From NCBI GenBank assembly GCA_002491195.1, contig DKVL01000114.1, forward strand, positions 1 through 20,536: DNA of 20,536 nt, read 5' to 3'. Under the pieces are notes generated by a model. The model saw only the letters and a list, made by a program, of their open reading frames with translations, was not told the origin of the DNA and did no database searches. This stretch comes from Lachnospiraceae bacterium UBA7179. Its GTDB lineage: Bacteria; Bacillota; Clostridia; Lachnospirales; Lachnospiraceae. Both the position numbers and the translations under genes were made by a program. The stretch's first letter is position 1; every line of letters starts with the position of its first letter. Below, in pieces: positions 1 through 6,820 of this stretch.

Positions 1-174
1 GGAATTAGCTTACGGGAATTACGGATCAGTATAGGGATATCATATCCTTTAGGAATCCCCTATTATTTTATTGGCAGTCAAATTAAAAAAATGAGGTTTC
101 AAAGGCCGGGATTCAGAAGCAGACTTTACATTTTCTTAATTTTTTGTTCACAAAAGAATCACAATAATTATTAG
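1..174 (+). other. left edge: open frame without start, unassigned
   Basis: Reading frame 1 is open from the window edge to TAG at 172-174 (57 codons). It contains a hydrophobic stretch and could be the 3' end of a gene starting outside the window. I recognise no family in it. A weak hairpin (ATAGGGAT at 31-38 against ATCCCCTAT at 55-63) followed by a T-rich run lies inside this frame, which would suit an intergenic terminator equally well. I cannot decide between the two. Confidence 0.15.
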
Positions 175-197
175 CACTCACTATTGACAAGTGCTAA
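171..197 (+). promoter_or_regulatory. CIRCE operator (HrcA binding site)
   Basis: The sequence is TTAGCACTC, nine bases, then AAGTGCTAA. This is the 9-9-9 CIRCE inverted repeat with one mismatch (A for G) at the first base of the right arm. CIRCE is bound by the repressor HrcA and normally sits over promoters of groESL, hrcA-grpE-dnaK-dnaJ or hsp20. Here it overlaps a good sigma-A promoter, but the first gene downstream is L25, about 240 bases away. Confidence 0.87.
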
Positions 198-212
198 TAA
201 AAGGACTATAAC
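184..212 (+). promoter_or_regulatory. sigma-A promoter inside the CIRCE element
   Basis: TTGACA at 184-189 and TATAAC at 207-212 are separated by 17 bases. The -35 box lies in the CIRCE spacer and right arm, so HrcA binding would block RNA polymerase. Transcription would start near 219 and give a leader of about 220 bases before the L25 start codon. No other convincing promoter was seen between this one and L25. Confidence 0.75.
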
Positions 213-438
213 AAAAGCAGAACAAAGGAAAAGAAACATTCCAGGTTCAAGGTTTATATGCAACGAGGCAGATTAAGTTTTCATTGAGAAATAAAACTTA
301 ATCAATATGCTGACTGGAAAATGAATCCCAGCCTGCATAATAAGTGATTTAAGATAAGCGCTACGAAACGATAAATATAAGTATTGACATTTCGCATACT
401 TACCTTTTTCAAATTTGTAATTTTGGAGGAAAAGACAA
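213..438 (+). promoter_or_regulatory. long structured 5' leader before L25
   Basis: No coding sequence is evident on the plus strand. The main structure is a hairpin at 271-303: GATTAAGTTTT (271-281) pairs perfectly over 11 bp with AAAACTTAATC (293-303), leaving an 11-base loop. It is not followed by a T run, so it is not an ordinary terminator. The stretch may be a regulatory leader, or what is left after loss of a heat-shock gene that stood between CIRCE and L25. The ribosome site GGAGG is at 425-429. Confidence 0.4.
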
Positions 439-1020
439 ATGACTACTTTTAAAGTGCAAAAGCGAGAAATGGACAAAAAAGCAAGACAAGTAAGAAGAGA
501 AGGATTTGTTACCGGAAATCTTTTTGGAAAGAATATCGATGGTTCCATCCCACTTGTGATTGAGCGAAAGGAAGCAGAAAAAATTCAGAGAGAATGTTTA
601 AAAGGCTCGCAGCTGTATCTTGAGCTGGATGGAAAGAAATATGATGTTCTGCTTAAGGAACTGGATTATGATTCTATGAAGAATCAGATTCTGGAAATTG
701 ATTTTCAAGCATTAGTAAAGGGCGAAAAGGTTCACACGGTCGCAGAGATTGTGCTTCAACATAAGGATAAAGTGGCTGCAGGATTGGTAGAACAGCTCCT
801 CACAGAGATTTCCTATAAAGCAGTTCCAGAAGCGATCATTGATAAGATTGATGTTGATTGCAGTAAGCTAAGGCTGGGAGATACATTGACTGTTGCGGAT
901 CTCGATATTGCAAAGAATAAGGATATTGAGATTATGACGCATATGGATACTCCTGTCGTAAGTGTAATAACTCCTAAGGGCAATGAGCCTGAAGAAGAAA
1001 CAGCAGAAGAAAAGGAATAA
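439..1020 (+). CDS. rplY: 50S ribosomal protein L25 / general stress protein Ctc
   Basis: This 193-residue protein is the long, two-domain Ctc form of L25. Residues about 1-90 form the 5S rRNA-binding beta-barrel, starting with the family-typical lysine/arginine-rich opening and an RREGFVTGNLFG segment. Residues about 95-180 form the TL5/Ctc C-terminal domain, followed by an acidic tail rich in Glu. It binds 5S rRNA in the large ribosomal subunit; in Bacillus the homologue Ctc is a general stress protein. The ATG is preceded by GGAGG at 425-429. The only promoter I can place upstream carries a CIRCE operator, so expression may be linked to heat shock through HrcA. A terminator follows directly, so the gene is probably transcribed alone. 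Confidence 0.96.
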   Translation: MTTFKVQKREMDKKARQVRREGFVTGNLFGKNIDGSIPLVIERKEAEKIQRECLKGSQLYLELDGKKYDVLLKELDYDSMKNQILEIDFQALVKGEKVHTVAEIVLQHKDKVAAGLVEQLLTEISYKAVPEAIIDKIDVDCSKLRLGDTLTVADLDIAKNKDIEIMTHMDTPVVSVITPKGNEPEEETAEEKE

Positions 1021-1026
1021 GATGTC

Positions 1027-1066
1027 AACGGCTTACTACTTTGGAAAAGGTAGCAGGCCGTTTTTT
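1027..1066 (+). terminator. Rho-independent terminator after L25
   Basis: AACGGC at 1027-1032 pairs with GCCGTT at 1057-1062. An inner CTAC/GTAG pairing extends the stem with small bulges, and the run TTTTTT is at 1061-1066. It begins six bases after the L25 stop codon. Confidence 0.8.
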
Positions 1067-1074
1067 ATGCACAC

Positions 1075-1117
1075 GGGCGTCCAAAGGAAATAGGTCAGCA
1101 GAGGCTGACGGACGCCC
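1075..1117 (+). other. strong two-tier hairpin, possible structured RNA
   Basis: An outer stem GGGCGTCC (1075-1082) with GGACGCCC (1110-1117) encloses an 11-base one-sided bulge (1083-1093). Inside is a second perfect stem, GTCAGC (1094-1099) with GCTGAC (1104-1109), closed by the tetraloop AGAG. There is no T tract, so it is not a terminator. It lies just upstream of the dnaJ-like remnant and could be its leader RNA or a palindromic repeat. I do not recognise a named RNA family. Confidence 0.45.
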
Positions 1118-1152
1118 TGCTCGATTATTATTGAACAAAGAAGGTGAAACTT

Positions 1153-1448
1153 ATGGCAAAAAAAGATTATTATGCTGTTCGCAGGATGTTCCTTATACGA
1201 CGGCAATTCTGGGAGGAGAAGTAGAATTTGAAACATTGTATGGATCGGTACGGTGCAAGGTTCCTGCTGGCAGTCAGGCCGGTAGTAAACTAAGACTGCG
1301 TAACAAGGGAATTGTTTCTATGAGAGACAAGAACAGGTATGGAGATGAGTATGTGATTCTCAAAATATCTGTACCGAAACAGGTATCAGCCCAGGAAAGA
1401 GAATTATTGCAAAAACTGAAAAACATTGAGGAGCAAAAGCCAGCATAA
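1153..1448 (+). pseudogene. dnaJ/cbpA-like co-chaperone, internally deleted remnant
   Basis: The start ATG at 1153 follows an AAGAAGGTGA ribosome site and opens with MAKKDYYAV, the classic first residues of a J domain. After about eight codons the J-domain reading is lost. The C-terminal substrate-binding domain of DnaJ/CbpA then resumes in another frame at about 1184, with DVPYTTAILGGEVEF, a GSVRCKVPAG segment, LRLRNKG and GDEYVILKISVP, up to TAA at 1446-1448. The HPD motif, the Gly/Phe linker and the first half of the C-terminal domain are missing, and the joint is frameshifted. A longer open frame from 1041 exists only because upstream non-coding sequence happens to lack stops. This is a broken gene, although a C-terminal fragment could still be translated. 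Confidence 0.8.
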
Positions 1449-1469
1449 CCATATTAGGGAGGATTCGAA

Positions 1470-1922
1470 ATGTCAAATGAAATAGCAATAAACGAAATAG
1501 ATCGAAATGTAGAAATAAATCCTTACAGGCATCGGGTAAGATATCATGAGCTGGATGCACAAGGAATGGTTCACCCGTCCCATTACATGAACTGGATAGA
1601 AAATGCCAGATTGAATCTGCTGGAACAGATTGGTCTGGGCTTCAAACAGATGGAGAATATGCAAATTCTAATGCCAGTGCTTTCAAATTCGATTGAATAT
1701 TATAGCTCTGTTAAGTTTGATGATACGATAGTAATTGGTACAAAGGTTACTTCATATGATGGCAAACAGATAGAATTGGCATATCGAATATTTGATGAAA
1801 AAAACAATGAAAATTATGCAATGGCGAAGAGTAAACATTTCTTTACCAACAAGTCAGGAATACCAATCTCATTAGGAAGAATCTATCCGGAATTAGATAC
1901 TACGTTCTTTGAGATGAAGTAG
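1470..1922 (+). CDS. acyl-CoA thioesterase, 4HBT hot-dog fold (YbgC/FadM-like)
   Basis: At 150 residues the protein has the usual length of single hot-dog thioesterases. Residues 20-50 carry the family signature: HRVRYHELDAQGMVHPSHY with catalytic-type Asp29, then MNWIENAR on the hot-dog helix. This matches the YbgC/4-hydroxybenzoyl-CoA thioesterase pattern in which an aspartate activates water to hydrolyse acyl-CoA. The remaining residues form the expected beta strands (IEYYSSVKFDD, IELAYRIFD). No signal peptide is present, so it is cytoplasmic. GGGAGG lies nine bases before the ATG. It begins 21 bases after the dnaJ remnant and may have been cotranscribed with it. The exact acyl substrate cannot be read from the sequence. 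Confidence 0.82.
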   Translation: MSNEIAINEIDRNVEINPYRHRVRYHELDAQGMVHPSHYMNWIENARLNLLEQIGLGFKQMENMQILMPVLSNSIEYYSSVKFDDTIVIGTKVTSYDGKQIELAYRIFDEKNNENYAMAKSKHFFTNKSGIPISLGRIYPELDTTFFEMK

Positions 1923-2036
1923 CGATATGATCTGTGGAAATGCGTTGTCGAATTGTATGTATTGCTGAAATGCCGGAAAAATGGTAAAGTGATTATAGAG
2001 CGTGTTTAAAATAATCAGTGAAACGGAGGAGATGGC

Positions 2037-3776
2037 ATGGAAGTAAAGCATGGTCTTGGTTATCAGAACTATGAGGATATGATGCGGAATCATATTTTTT
2101 ATATTGACAAGACAGATTTTATCAGGGAATGGTGGGAGTATGCGGATAAGGTTACCCTGATCACGCGCCCCCGCCGGTTTGGAAAGACGCTCAATATGAG
2201 CACGATCGAGTGCTTTTTTTCGAAACGATATGAGGGCAGGAGCGACTTGTTTGAAGGGCGAAAGATCTGGGAGGATGAAGCGATGAGAGCCCTCCAGGGA
2301 ACTTATCCTGTGATTTTTATGTCCTTTGCGGGGGTGAAATCGGGGTATGTCGGAGGAGAGAGCGAGGAGATAAGGCTTAAAAACATAGAATCTGTGAAAG
2401 CCGCAGTAAAATTGATCTTATCTGATATTTATGCGAAGTATAGAACAATCATGAAGTCGGAAAAATTTGACGACAACGACAGGGCATTTTTTGCGTCTGT
2501 CAATGACAACATGACGGACAAGACGGCACAGATGGCAATCTGGCGTCTGTGCAGTTATCTTGAGATTTTTTATGGAAAAAAGGCGATCGTGCTGCTGGAC
2601 GAGTACGACACGCCGATGCAGGAGGCCTGGCTGTACGGTTATTGGAACGAGGCGGTCGCGTTTTTTAAGGGTTTTTTTGTAAAAACGTTCAAGGACAATG
2701 AGAGTATGGAGCGCGGGCTGATCACGGGGATTACAAGAATATCAAAGGAATCTATTTTTTCAGAGTTGAATCATCTCGAGGTAGTGACAACCACTTCTGA
2801 TAAGTACGCGGTCGGCTTTGGCTTTACGGAGGAGGAGGTTTTCAGGGCGCTTGACGAATCAGGGCTTGGTGAGCATAAAGAAGGAGTAAAAAAGTGGTAT
2901 GATGGCTTTACATTTGGAAAATATACAGATATATACAATCCGTGGTCGATTATATCCTTTATAGGCAAAAAAGGCGAATATGGTACCTACTGGGCAAACA
3001 CAAGTTCCAACGACCTTGTGAGCACTTTGATACAGACTGGTGAAGCCGATGTCAAGAAAACTGTCGAGGATCTGCTTGCAGGAAAAAGCTTTACAGCCCC
3101 GATTGACGAGCAGATTGTGTTCAGTCAGTTAAATGGAAACACGAATGCGATCTGGAGTCTGCTGCTGGCGGCGGGTTATCTGAAAGCAATTGGCAGAGAA
3201 CCTCTCCGCGAGGACAGAACAGGCGATGCAGAGTACACACTGACGTTGACGAACCGTGAAGTCTGGTTCATGTTTCGAAATATGATAAAGGACTGGTTTG
3301 GGAGAAACGATGTGTCAGTGTATTACAATGAGTTTATCAATGCCCTCCTGCGTGACAATGTGCGCAAAATGAACACATTCATGAATAAAGTGGCGCTGCA
3401 TACATTCAGTTACTTTGACACAGGAAACAAGCCGTCGGAGGAGACACACCCGGAGCGCTTTTACCATGGTTTTGTGCTGGGCATGATCGTAAACTTATCG
3501 GACAAATACAAGGTGACATCAAACCGCGAGAGCGGGTATGGGCGCTATGACGTGATGATCGAGCCGTTTGACAAAACCGCAAAAGCCTTTATCTTTGAAT
3601 TTAAGGTGCTTGATGAGGATGACGACGAGCGGACGCTTGAGGATACCGTCGCAAACGCGCTTGCCCAGATCGAGGAGAAGCAGTACGAGACAGCGCTCAT
3701 CGCCAGCGGCTTTGCGCCGGAGAACATCAGGAAATACGGTTTCGGATTTCAGGGGCAGAAGTGCCTGATTGGATAA
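2037..3776 (+). CDS. AAA-ATPase-like / PD-(D/E)XK nuclease family protein, copy 1
   Basis: This 579-residue protein has the architecture known as AAA-ATPase_like plus PDDEXK_9 (the DUF1703 type). The N-terminal part has a degenerate Walker A, RPRRFGKT at 44-51, and a Walker B-like LLDEYD with Asp188-Glu189. A sensor-like GLITGITRISKES follows at about 227-239. The C-terminal domain has the nuclease-like signature with Asp505 (GRYDVMI) and Glu521-x-Lys523 (IFEFKV). These families are abundant in Clostridia and Bacteroidota, but their role is not established; a nucleic-acid or selfish-element function is often suspected. The start is fixed by GGAGGAG upstream and by identity with copy 2, which begins with the same residues. 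Copies 1 and 2 are nearly identical except over residues about 105-185. Confidence 0.88.
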   Translation: MEVKHGLGYQNYEDMMRNHIFYIDKTDFIREWWEYADKVTLITRPRRFGKTLNMSTIECFFSKRYEGRSDLFEGRKIWEDEAMRALQGTYPVIFMSFAGVKSGYVGGESEEIRLKNIESVKAAVKLILSDIYAKYRTIMKSEKFDDNDRAFFASVNDNMTDKTAQMAIWRLCSYLEIFYGKKAIVLLDEYDTPMQEAWLYGYWNEAVAFFKGFFVKTFKDNESMERGLITGITRISKESIFSELNHLEVVTTTSDKYAVGFGFTEEEVFRALDESGLGEHKEGVKKWYDGFTFGKYTDIYNPWSIISFIGKKGEYGTYWANTSSNDLVSTLIQTGEADVKKTVEDLLAGKSFTAPIDEQIVFSQLNGNTNAIWSLLLAAGYLKAIGREPLREDRTGDAEYTLTLTNREVWFMFRNMIKDWFGRNDVSVYYNEFINALLRDNVRKMNTFMNKVALHTFSYFDTGNKPSEETHPERFYHGFVLGMIVNLSDKYKVTSNRESGYGRYDVMIEPFDKTAKAFIFEFKVLDEDDDERTLEDTVANALAQIEEKQYETALIASGFAPENIRKYGFGFQGQKCLIG

Positions 3777-3780
3777 CAGT

Positions 3781-3866
3781 GTGAAGAGATTTTCTAAGTG
3801 GCCAGAAGACGCCCACTAAGAAAATCTAAAGCTTCACACAGAAGAACGCAAAGGGCAGCGTTCTTC
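3781..3866. repeat. bipartite hairpin repeat, copy 1
   Basis: Two hairpins stand in tandem. The first (3781-3837) has arms GTGAAG-A-GATTTTCTAAGTGG and CCACTAAGAAAATC...GCTTCAC. The second is GAAGAACGC (3841-3849), loop AAAGGGCA, then GCGTTCTTC (3858-3866), a perfect 9-bp stem. The unit recurs at 4724-4809 and 8962-9051 with conserved loops. It follows the AAA gene and precedes the methyltransferase-like gene by 30 bases. It may act as a transcript-stabilising or attenuating structure, or be a REP/MITE-like mobile palindrome. Confidence 0.85.
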
Positions 3867-3896
3867 CGGGGGATTTTATAAAGGAGGAATGCCAGG

Positions 3897-4727
3897 ATGG
3901 ATATGGGCATCAAAGAATATCTTTCTAAGGTTGGTATCCGCAAGATTACAGAGCTGGATACGGCGCTGGTCGAAACCTTTGGTTCGTATGAGGGAGAACG
4001 ACATATTGACTGCCTGACTGGGCTGTTTGACCTGTCAGAAAAACGGCTGGTGTTCGGAACCGGCAGCACACCCTATCTCCATCGTCAGCAGGAGCTTGTC
4101 GATTACCTGAATCAAAGCCTGCAGATGAGCCTTTTGGCTTCGTCGTTTTATGACCGCGTGTTTTTTCGGAGGGTGATGGAGTATCTGGTGAAACAGGATT
4201 CTTATTGGACAGGGGATATCTGGGATATCGGCTGCGGAAACGGGATTCTGACTTGTTTTCTCGCATTGCGGCATTCCGACGTGGCTGTTACAGGTCTGGA
4301 GCTGTCCGGGAACGCTGTCCGGGTGGCAAAAGAGCTTGCGGAGCGTCTTCAGGTAAATAATGTACAGTTTACCAGCCGGAAGGTGTCAGGGCAGGAGCAG
4401 TGCGATACCCTGTTATCCTGCCGCACAGTGCATGAAAATGTTATATGGAAACCGCTCTGCGAGGAGCCCGAGCCGGCGGCATTGTCAACGGAGGAACACA
4501 GAAGGCGGCATGAAACGTATGCGGGGGAGCTTGCGTCGCTGGTTAGAGACGGAGGATGTCTGGTCAGTGTGGAGCGCTATGAGGATGACAATGCGTATGC
4601 CGGTCTGCTCCGCGCTTTGGAACACGCAGGATTTTGCCAGTTGCGGGGAACGCATATGCAGTTTTCCTGCAAGGACGGGGATAAGACGGCTGTGTTTCAG
4701 GCGATGGTTTTTCAGAAAGAAGCGTGA
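3897..4727 (+). CDS. SAM-dependent methyltransferase-like protein
   Basis: The protein has 276 residues. Residues about 1-100 form an N-terminal region I do not recognise. Residues about 105-185 carry class I methyltransferase motifs: IWDIGCGNGIL (motif I, the glycine-rich SAM loop), VTGLELSG (motif II with the acidic residue that binds ribose) and AVRVAKELAERLQV. The C-terminal part fits the rest of a Rossmann sheet (ASLVRDGGCLVSVERYEDD). No signal peptide is seen, so it is cytoplasmic. The substrate is unknown. AAGGAGG at 3881-3887 supports ATG 3897; an out-of-frame ATG at 3889 is rejected. Its TGA at 4725-4727 lies inside the second hairpin repeat. A shortened copy of the same gene is at 9079-9321. 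The position between two AAA genes hints at a modification/nuclease pairing, but that is inference. Confidence 0.72.
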   Translation: MDMGIKEYLSKVGIRKITELDTALVETFGSYEGERHIDCLTGLFDLSEKRLVFGTGSTPYLHRQQELVDYLNQSLQMSLLASSFYDRVFFRRVMEYLVKQDSYWTGDIWDIGCGNGILTCFLALRHSDVAVTGLELSGNAVRVAKELAERLQVNNVQFTSRKVSGQEQCDTLLSCRTVHENVIWKPLCEEPEPAALSTEEHRRRHETYAGELASLVRDGGCLVSVERYEDDNAYAGLLRALEHAGFCQLRGTHMQFSCKDGDKTAVFQAMVFQKEA

Positions 4728-4809
4728 AGAGATTTTCTAAGCGGCCAAAGAACGCCCGCTAAGAAAATCTAAAGCTTCACGCCGAAGAACGCAAAGGGCA
4801 GCGTTCTTC
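4724..4809. repeat. bipartite hairpin repeat, copy 2
   Basis: It has the same two-hairpin layout and length (86 bp) as copy 1. The first-stem tip changes from AGTGG/CCACT to AGCGG/CCGCT, so the pairing is kept by compensating changes. The second hairpin GAAGAACGC/GCGTTCTTC and its loop are unchanged. It overlaps the stop codon of the methyltransferase-like gene and lies about 70 bases before the second AAA gene. Confidence 0.85.
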
Positions 4810-4878
4810 ACGGATTATTTGTGCCGTAGGGGCGGCATGACGGGAAGTGTGAAGATTGACAGAACGGAGGAAATGTGT

Positions 4879-6618
4879 ATGGAAGTAAAGCATGGTCTTG
4901 GTTATCAGAACTATGAAAAAATGATGCGTAATGATATTTTTTATATTGACAAGACAGATTTTATTAAGGAATGGTGGGATTATGCGGATGAAGTTACGTT
5001 GATCACGCGTCCGCGCCGGTTCGGAAAGACACTCAATATGAGTACGGTCGAGTGTTTTTTCTCGAAGCAGTATGAGGGCAGGAGCGACTTGTTTGAGGGG
5101 CGCAAGGTCTGGGAGGATGAGGCGCTGAGAAACCTGCAGGGAACATATCCAGTGATCTTTATGACTTTTGCGGGGGCAAAATCAGGGTATGACGACCGGG
5201 ACGAGAACGGTGTAACAATTACCAAGGCAGAGGGCCTGAAGATCGCCGTGAAAAAGATTATCGCCCGGACGTACAAAAAGTTTGAGGATATCATGAAGTC
5301 AGATCTGTTTAGTGAGAAAGACCGAAAATATTATGCGTCGGTCGGGAAAGAAATGTCGGACGAGACAGCCGCAACGGCCATAAGCATGTTAAGCATGTAT
5401 CTTGAGAAATTTTATAAAAAAAAGGTACTCATTCTCCTGGACGAGTATGACACGCCAATGCAGGAGGCTTGGCTGTATGGATATTGGAACGAGGCGGTTG
5501 CATTTTTCAAAAACTTTTTTGTGAATACGTTCAAGGACAATGAGAGTATGGAGCGCGGTCTGATCACGGGTATCACAAGAATATCAAAGGAATCTATTTT
5601 TTCGGAGTTGAATCATCTCGAGGTAGTAACGACCACCTCTGATAAGTACGCAGTCAACTTTGGCTTTACGGAGGAGGAGGTTTTCAGTGCGCTTGATGAA
5701 TCAGGGCTTGGTGATCACAAAGAGGGAGTAAAGAAGTGGTATGACGGCTTTTCATTTGGAAAATATACCGATATCTATAATCCATGGTCGATTATATCCT
5801 TTATTGGCAAAAAAGGCGAATATGGCACTTATTGGGCAAACACAAGCTCTAACGGTCTTGTAAGCACTTTGATACAGACCGGTGAGGCCGATGTCAAGAA
5901 AACCGTTGAGGATCTGCTTGCAGGAAAAAGTTTTACAGCCCCGATTGACGAGCAGATCGTGTTCAGCCAGTTAAATGGAAACACGAATGCGATCTGGAGT
6001 CTGCTGCTGGCATCAGGCTATCTGAAAACAATTGGCAGGGAACCTCTCCGCGAGGACAGAACAGGCGATGCAGAGTACACGCTGACATTGACAAACCGGG
6101 AAGTCTTGTTCATGTTCCGAAATATGGTAAAAGACTGGTTCGGGAGAAACGATGTGTCAGTATATTACAACGAGTTTATCAATGCCCTCCTGCGCGACAA
6201 TGTGCGTAAAATGAATACATTTATGAATAAGGTGGCGCTGCACACATTCAGCTATTTTGACACGGGAAATAAACCCTCCGAGGAGACACACCCAGAACGT
6301 TTTTACCATGGGTTTGTGCTAGGCATGATCGTGAACTTATCAGACAAATACAAGGTGACGTCAAACCGCGAGAGCGGATACGGGCGCTATGACGTGATGA
6401 TCGAGCCGTTTGACAAAACTGCGAAAGCGTTTATCTTTGAATTTAAGGTGCTTGACGAGGATGACGATGAGCGGACGCTTGAGGATACTGTTGCAAATGC
6501 GCTTGCCCAGATTGAGGAGAAGCAGTACGAGGTAGCGCTCATCGCCAGCGGCTTTGCGCCGGAGAACATCAGAAAATACGGTTTTGGATTTCAGGGGCAG
6601 AAGTGCCTGATCGGTTGA
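4879..6618 (+). CDS. AAA-ATPase-like / PD-(D/E)XK nuclease family protein, copy 2
   Basis: From ATG 4879 the product has 579 residues, exactly the length of copy 1, and starts with the same MEVKHGLGYQNYE. Upstream in-frame starts at 4819 and 4837 exist, but CGGAGG at 4865-4870 and the match to copy 1 favour 4879. Motifs sit at the same places: RPRRFGKT at 44-51, LLDEYD at 186-191, and the C-terminal Asp505 with Glu521-x-Lys523. By hand alignment it is roughly 97% identical to copy 1 after residue 186 and about 88% before residue 105. Only about 32 of 81 residues match in the segment between KSGY and LLDEYD, without any length change. This suggests a specificity segment that diverged, or was swapped, while the flanks stayed alike. 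A terminator follows directly. Confidence 0.88.
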   Translation: MEVKHGLGYQNYEKMMRNDIFYIDKTDFIKEWWDYADEVTLITRPRRFGKTLNMSTVECFFSKQYEGRSDLFEGRKVWEDEALRNLQGTYPVIFMTFAGAKSGYDDRDENGVTITKAEGLKIAVKKIIARTYKKFEDIMKSDLFSEKDRKYYASVGKEMSDETAATAISMLSMYLEKFYKKKVLILLDEYDTPMQEAWLYGYWNEAVAFFKNFFVNTFKDNESMERGLITGITRISKESIFSELNHLEVVTTTSDKYAVNFGFTEEEVFSALDESGLGDHKEGVKKWYDGFSFGKYTDIYNPWSIISFIGKKGEYGTYWANTSSNGLVSTLIQTGEADVKKTVEDLLAGKSFTAPIDEQIVFSQLNGNTNAIWSLLLASGYLKTIGREPLREDRTGDAEYTLTLTNREVLFMFRNMVKDWFGRNDVSVYYNEFINALLRDNVRKMNTFMNKVALHTFSYFDTGNKPSEETHPERFYHGFVLGMIVNLSDKYKVTSNRESGYGRYDVMIEPFDKTAKAFIFEFKVLDEDDDERTLEDTVANALAQIEEKQYEVALIASGFAPENIRKYGFGFQGQKCLIG

Positions 6619-6649
6619 CGAAAAAGAGCCTTTGGGGGCTCTTTTTTCG
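6619..6649 (+). terminator. Rho-independent terminator after the second AAA gene
   Basis: CGAAAAAGAGCC at 6619-6630 pairs with GGCTCTTTTTTCG at 6637-6649 over about 12 bp, with a short TTTGGG-type loop and a T6 run. It starts at the base after the stop codon and closes the AAA/methyltransferase block. Confidence 0.85.
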
Positions 6650-6706
6650 TTGAGTAAATCGCTCTATAAATTTTCTCTTTACTGTGCTAATGTACTGGTT
6701 CTGTGT

Positions 6707-6760
6707 ATTATGAATCTGGCAGCAAGCAGTTACAATCCGTTTATCTATTTTCGGTTTTAG
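6707..6760 (+). pseudogene. 3' tail of an MBOAT acyltransferase gene
   Basis: Translation of 6710-6760 gives MNLAASSYNPFIYFRF and a stop. The intact MBOAT gene at 10762-12135 ends with the same residues except for one (Thr in place of Ala). Upstream of 6705 only scattered similarity remains. A 19-base piece of this tail (6713-6731) recurs with one change at 6773-6791. The remnant stands before an SGNH-SH3 pseudogene, the same order as in the intact operon, and so marks a second, collapsed copy of that operon. Confidence 0.8.
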
Positions 6761-6820
6761 GAACTGTGAAAAAATCTGGTAGCAAGCAGTTTTCAAACAC
6801 GTTAGCGGAGGAAGAAAGAA

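Noticed and set aside
384..412. A second promoter close to L25 based on TTGACA at 384-389
   Set aside because: No acceptable -10 box lies 16-18 bases downstream; the sequence there is TTTTTCAAA-like.
1041..1448. A 135-residue open frame as a complete gene
   Set aside because: The first 45 or so residues read through a terminator and hairpin and match nothing. The true dnaJ-like start at 1153 is in another frame. The frame is open by chance upstream of a real C-terminal fragment.
2037..6618. A named anti-phage defence system (methyltransferase plus nuclease, as in restriction-modification)
   Set aside because: The methyltransferase-like gene lacks any DNA-methylase motif I can see (no DPPY/NPPF or PCQ motif), and the AAA/PD-(D/E)XK family has no established defence role. 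The pairing is suggestive only.
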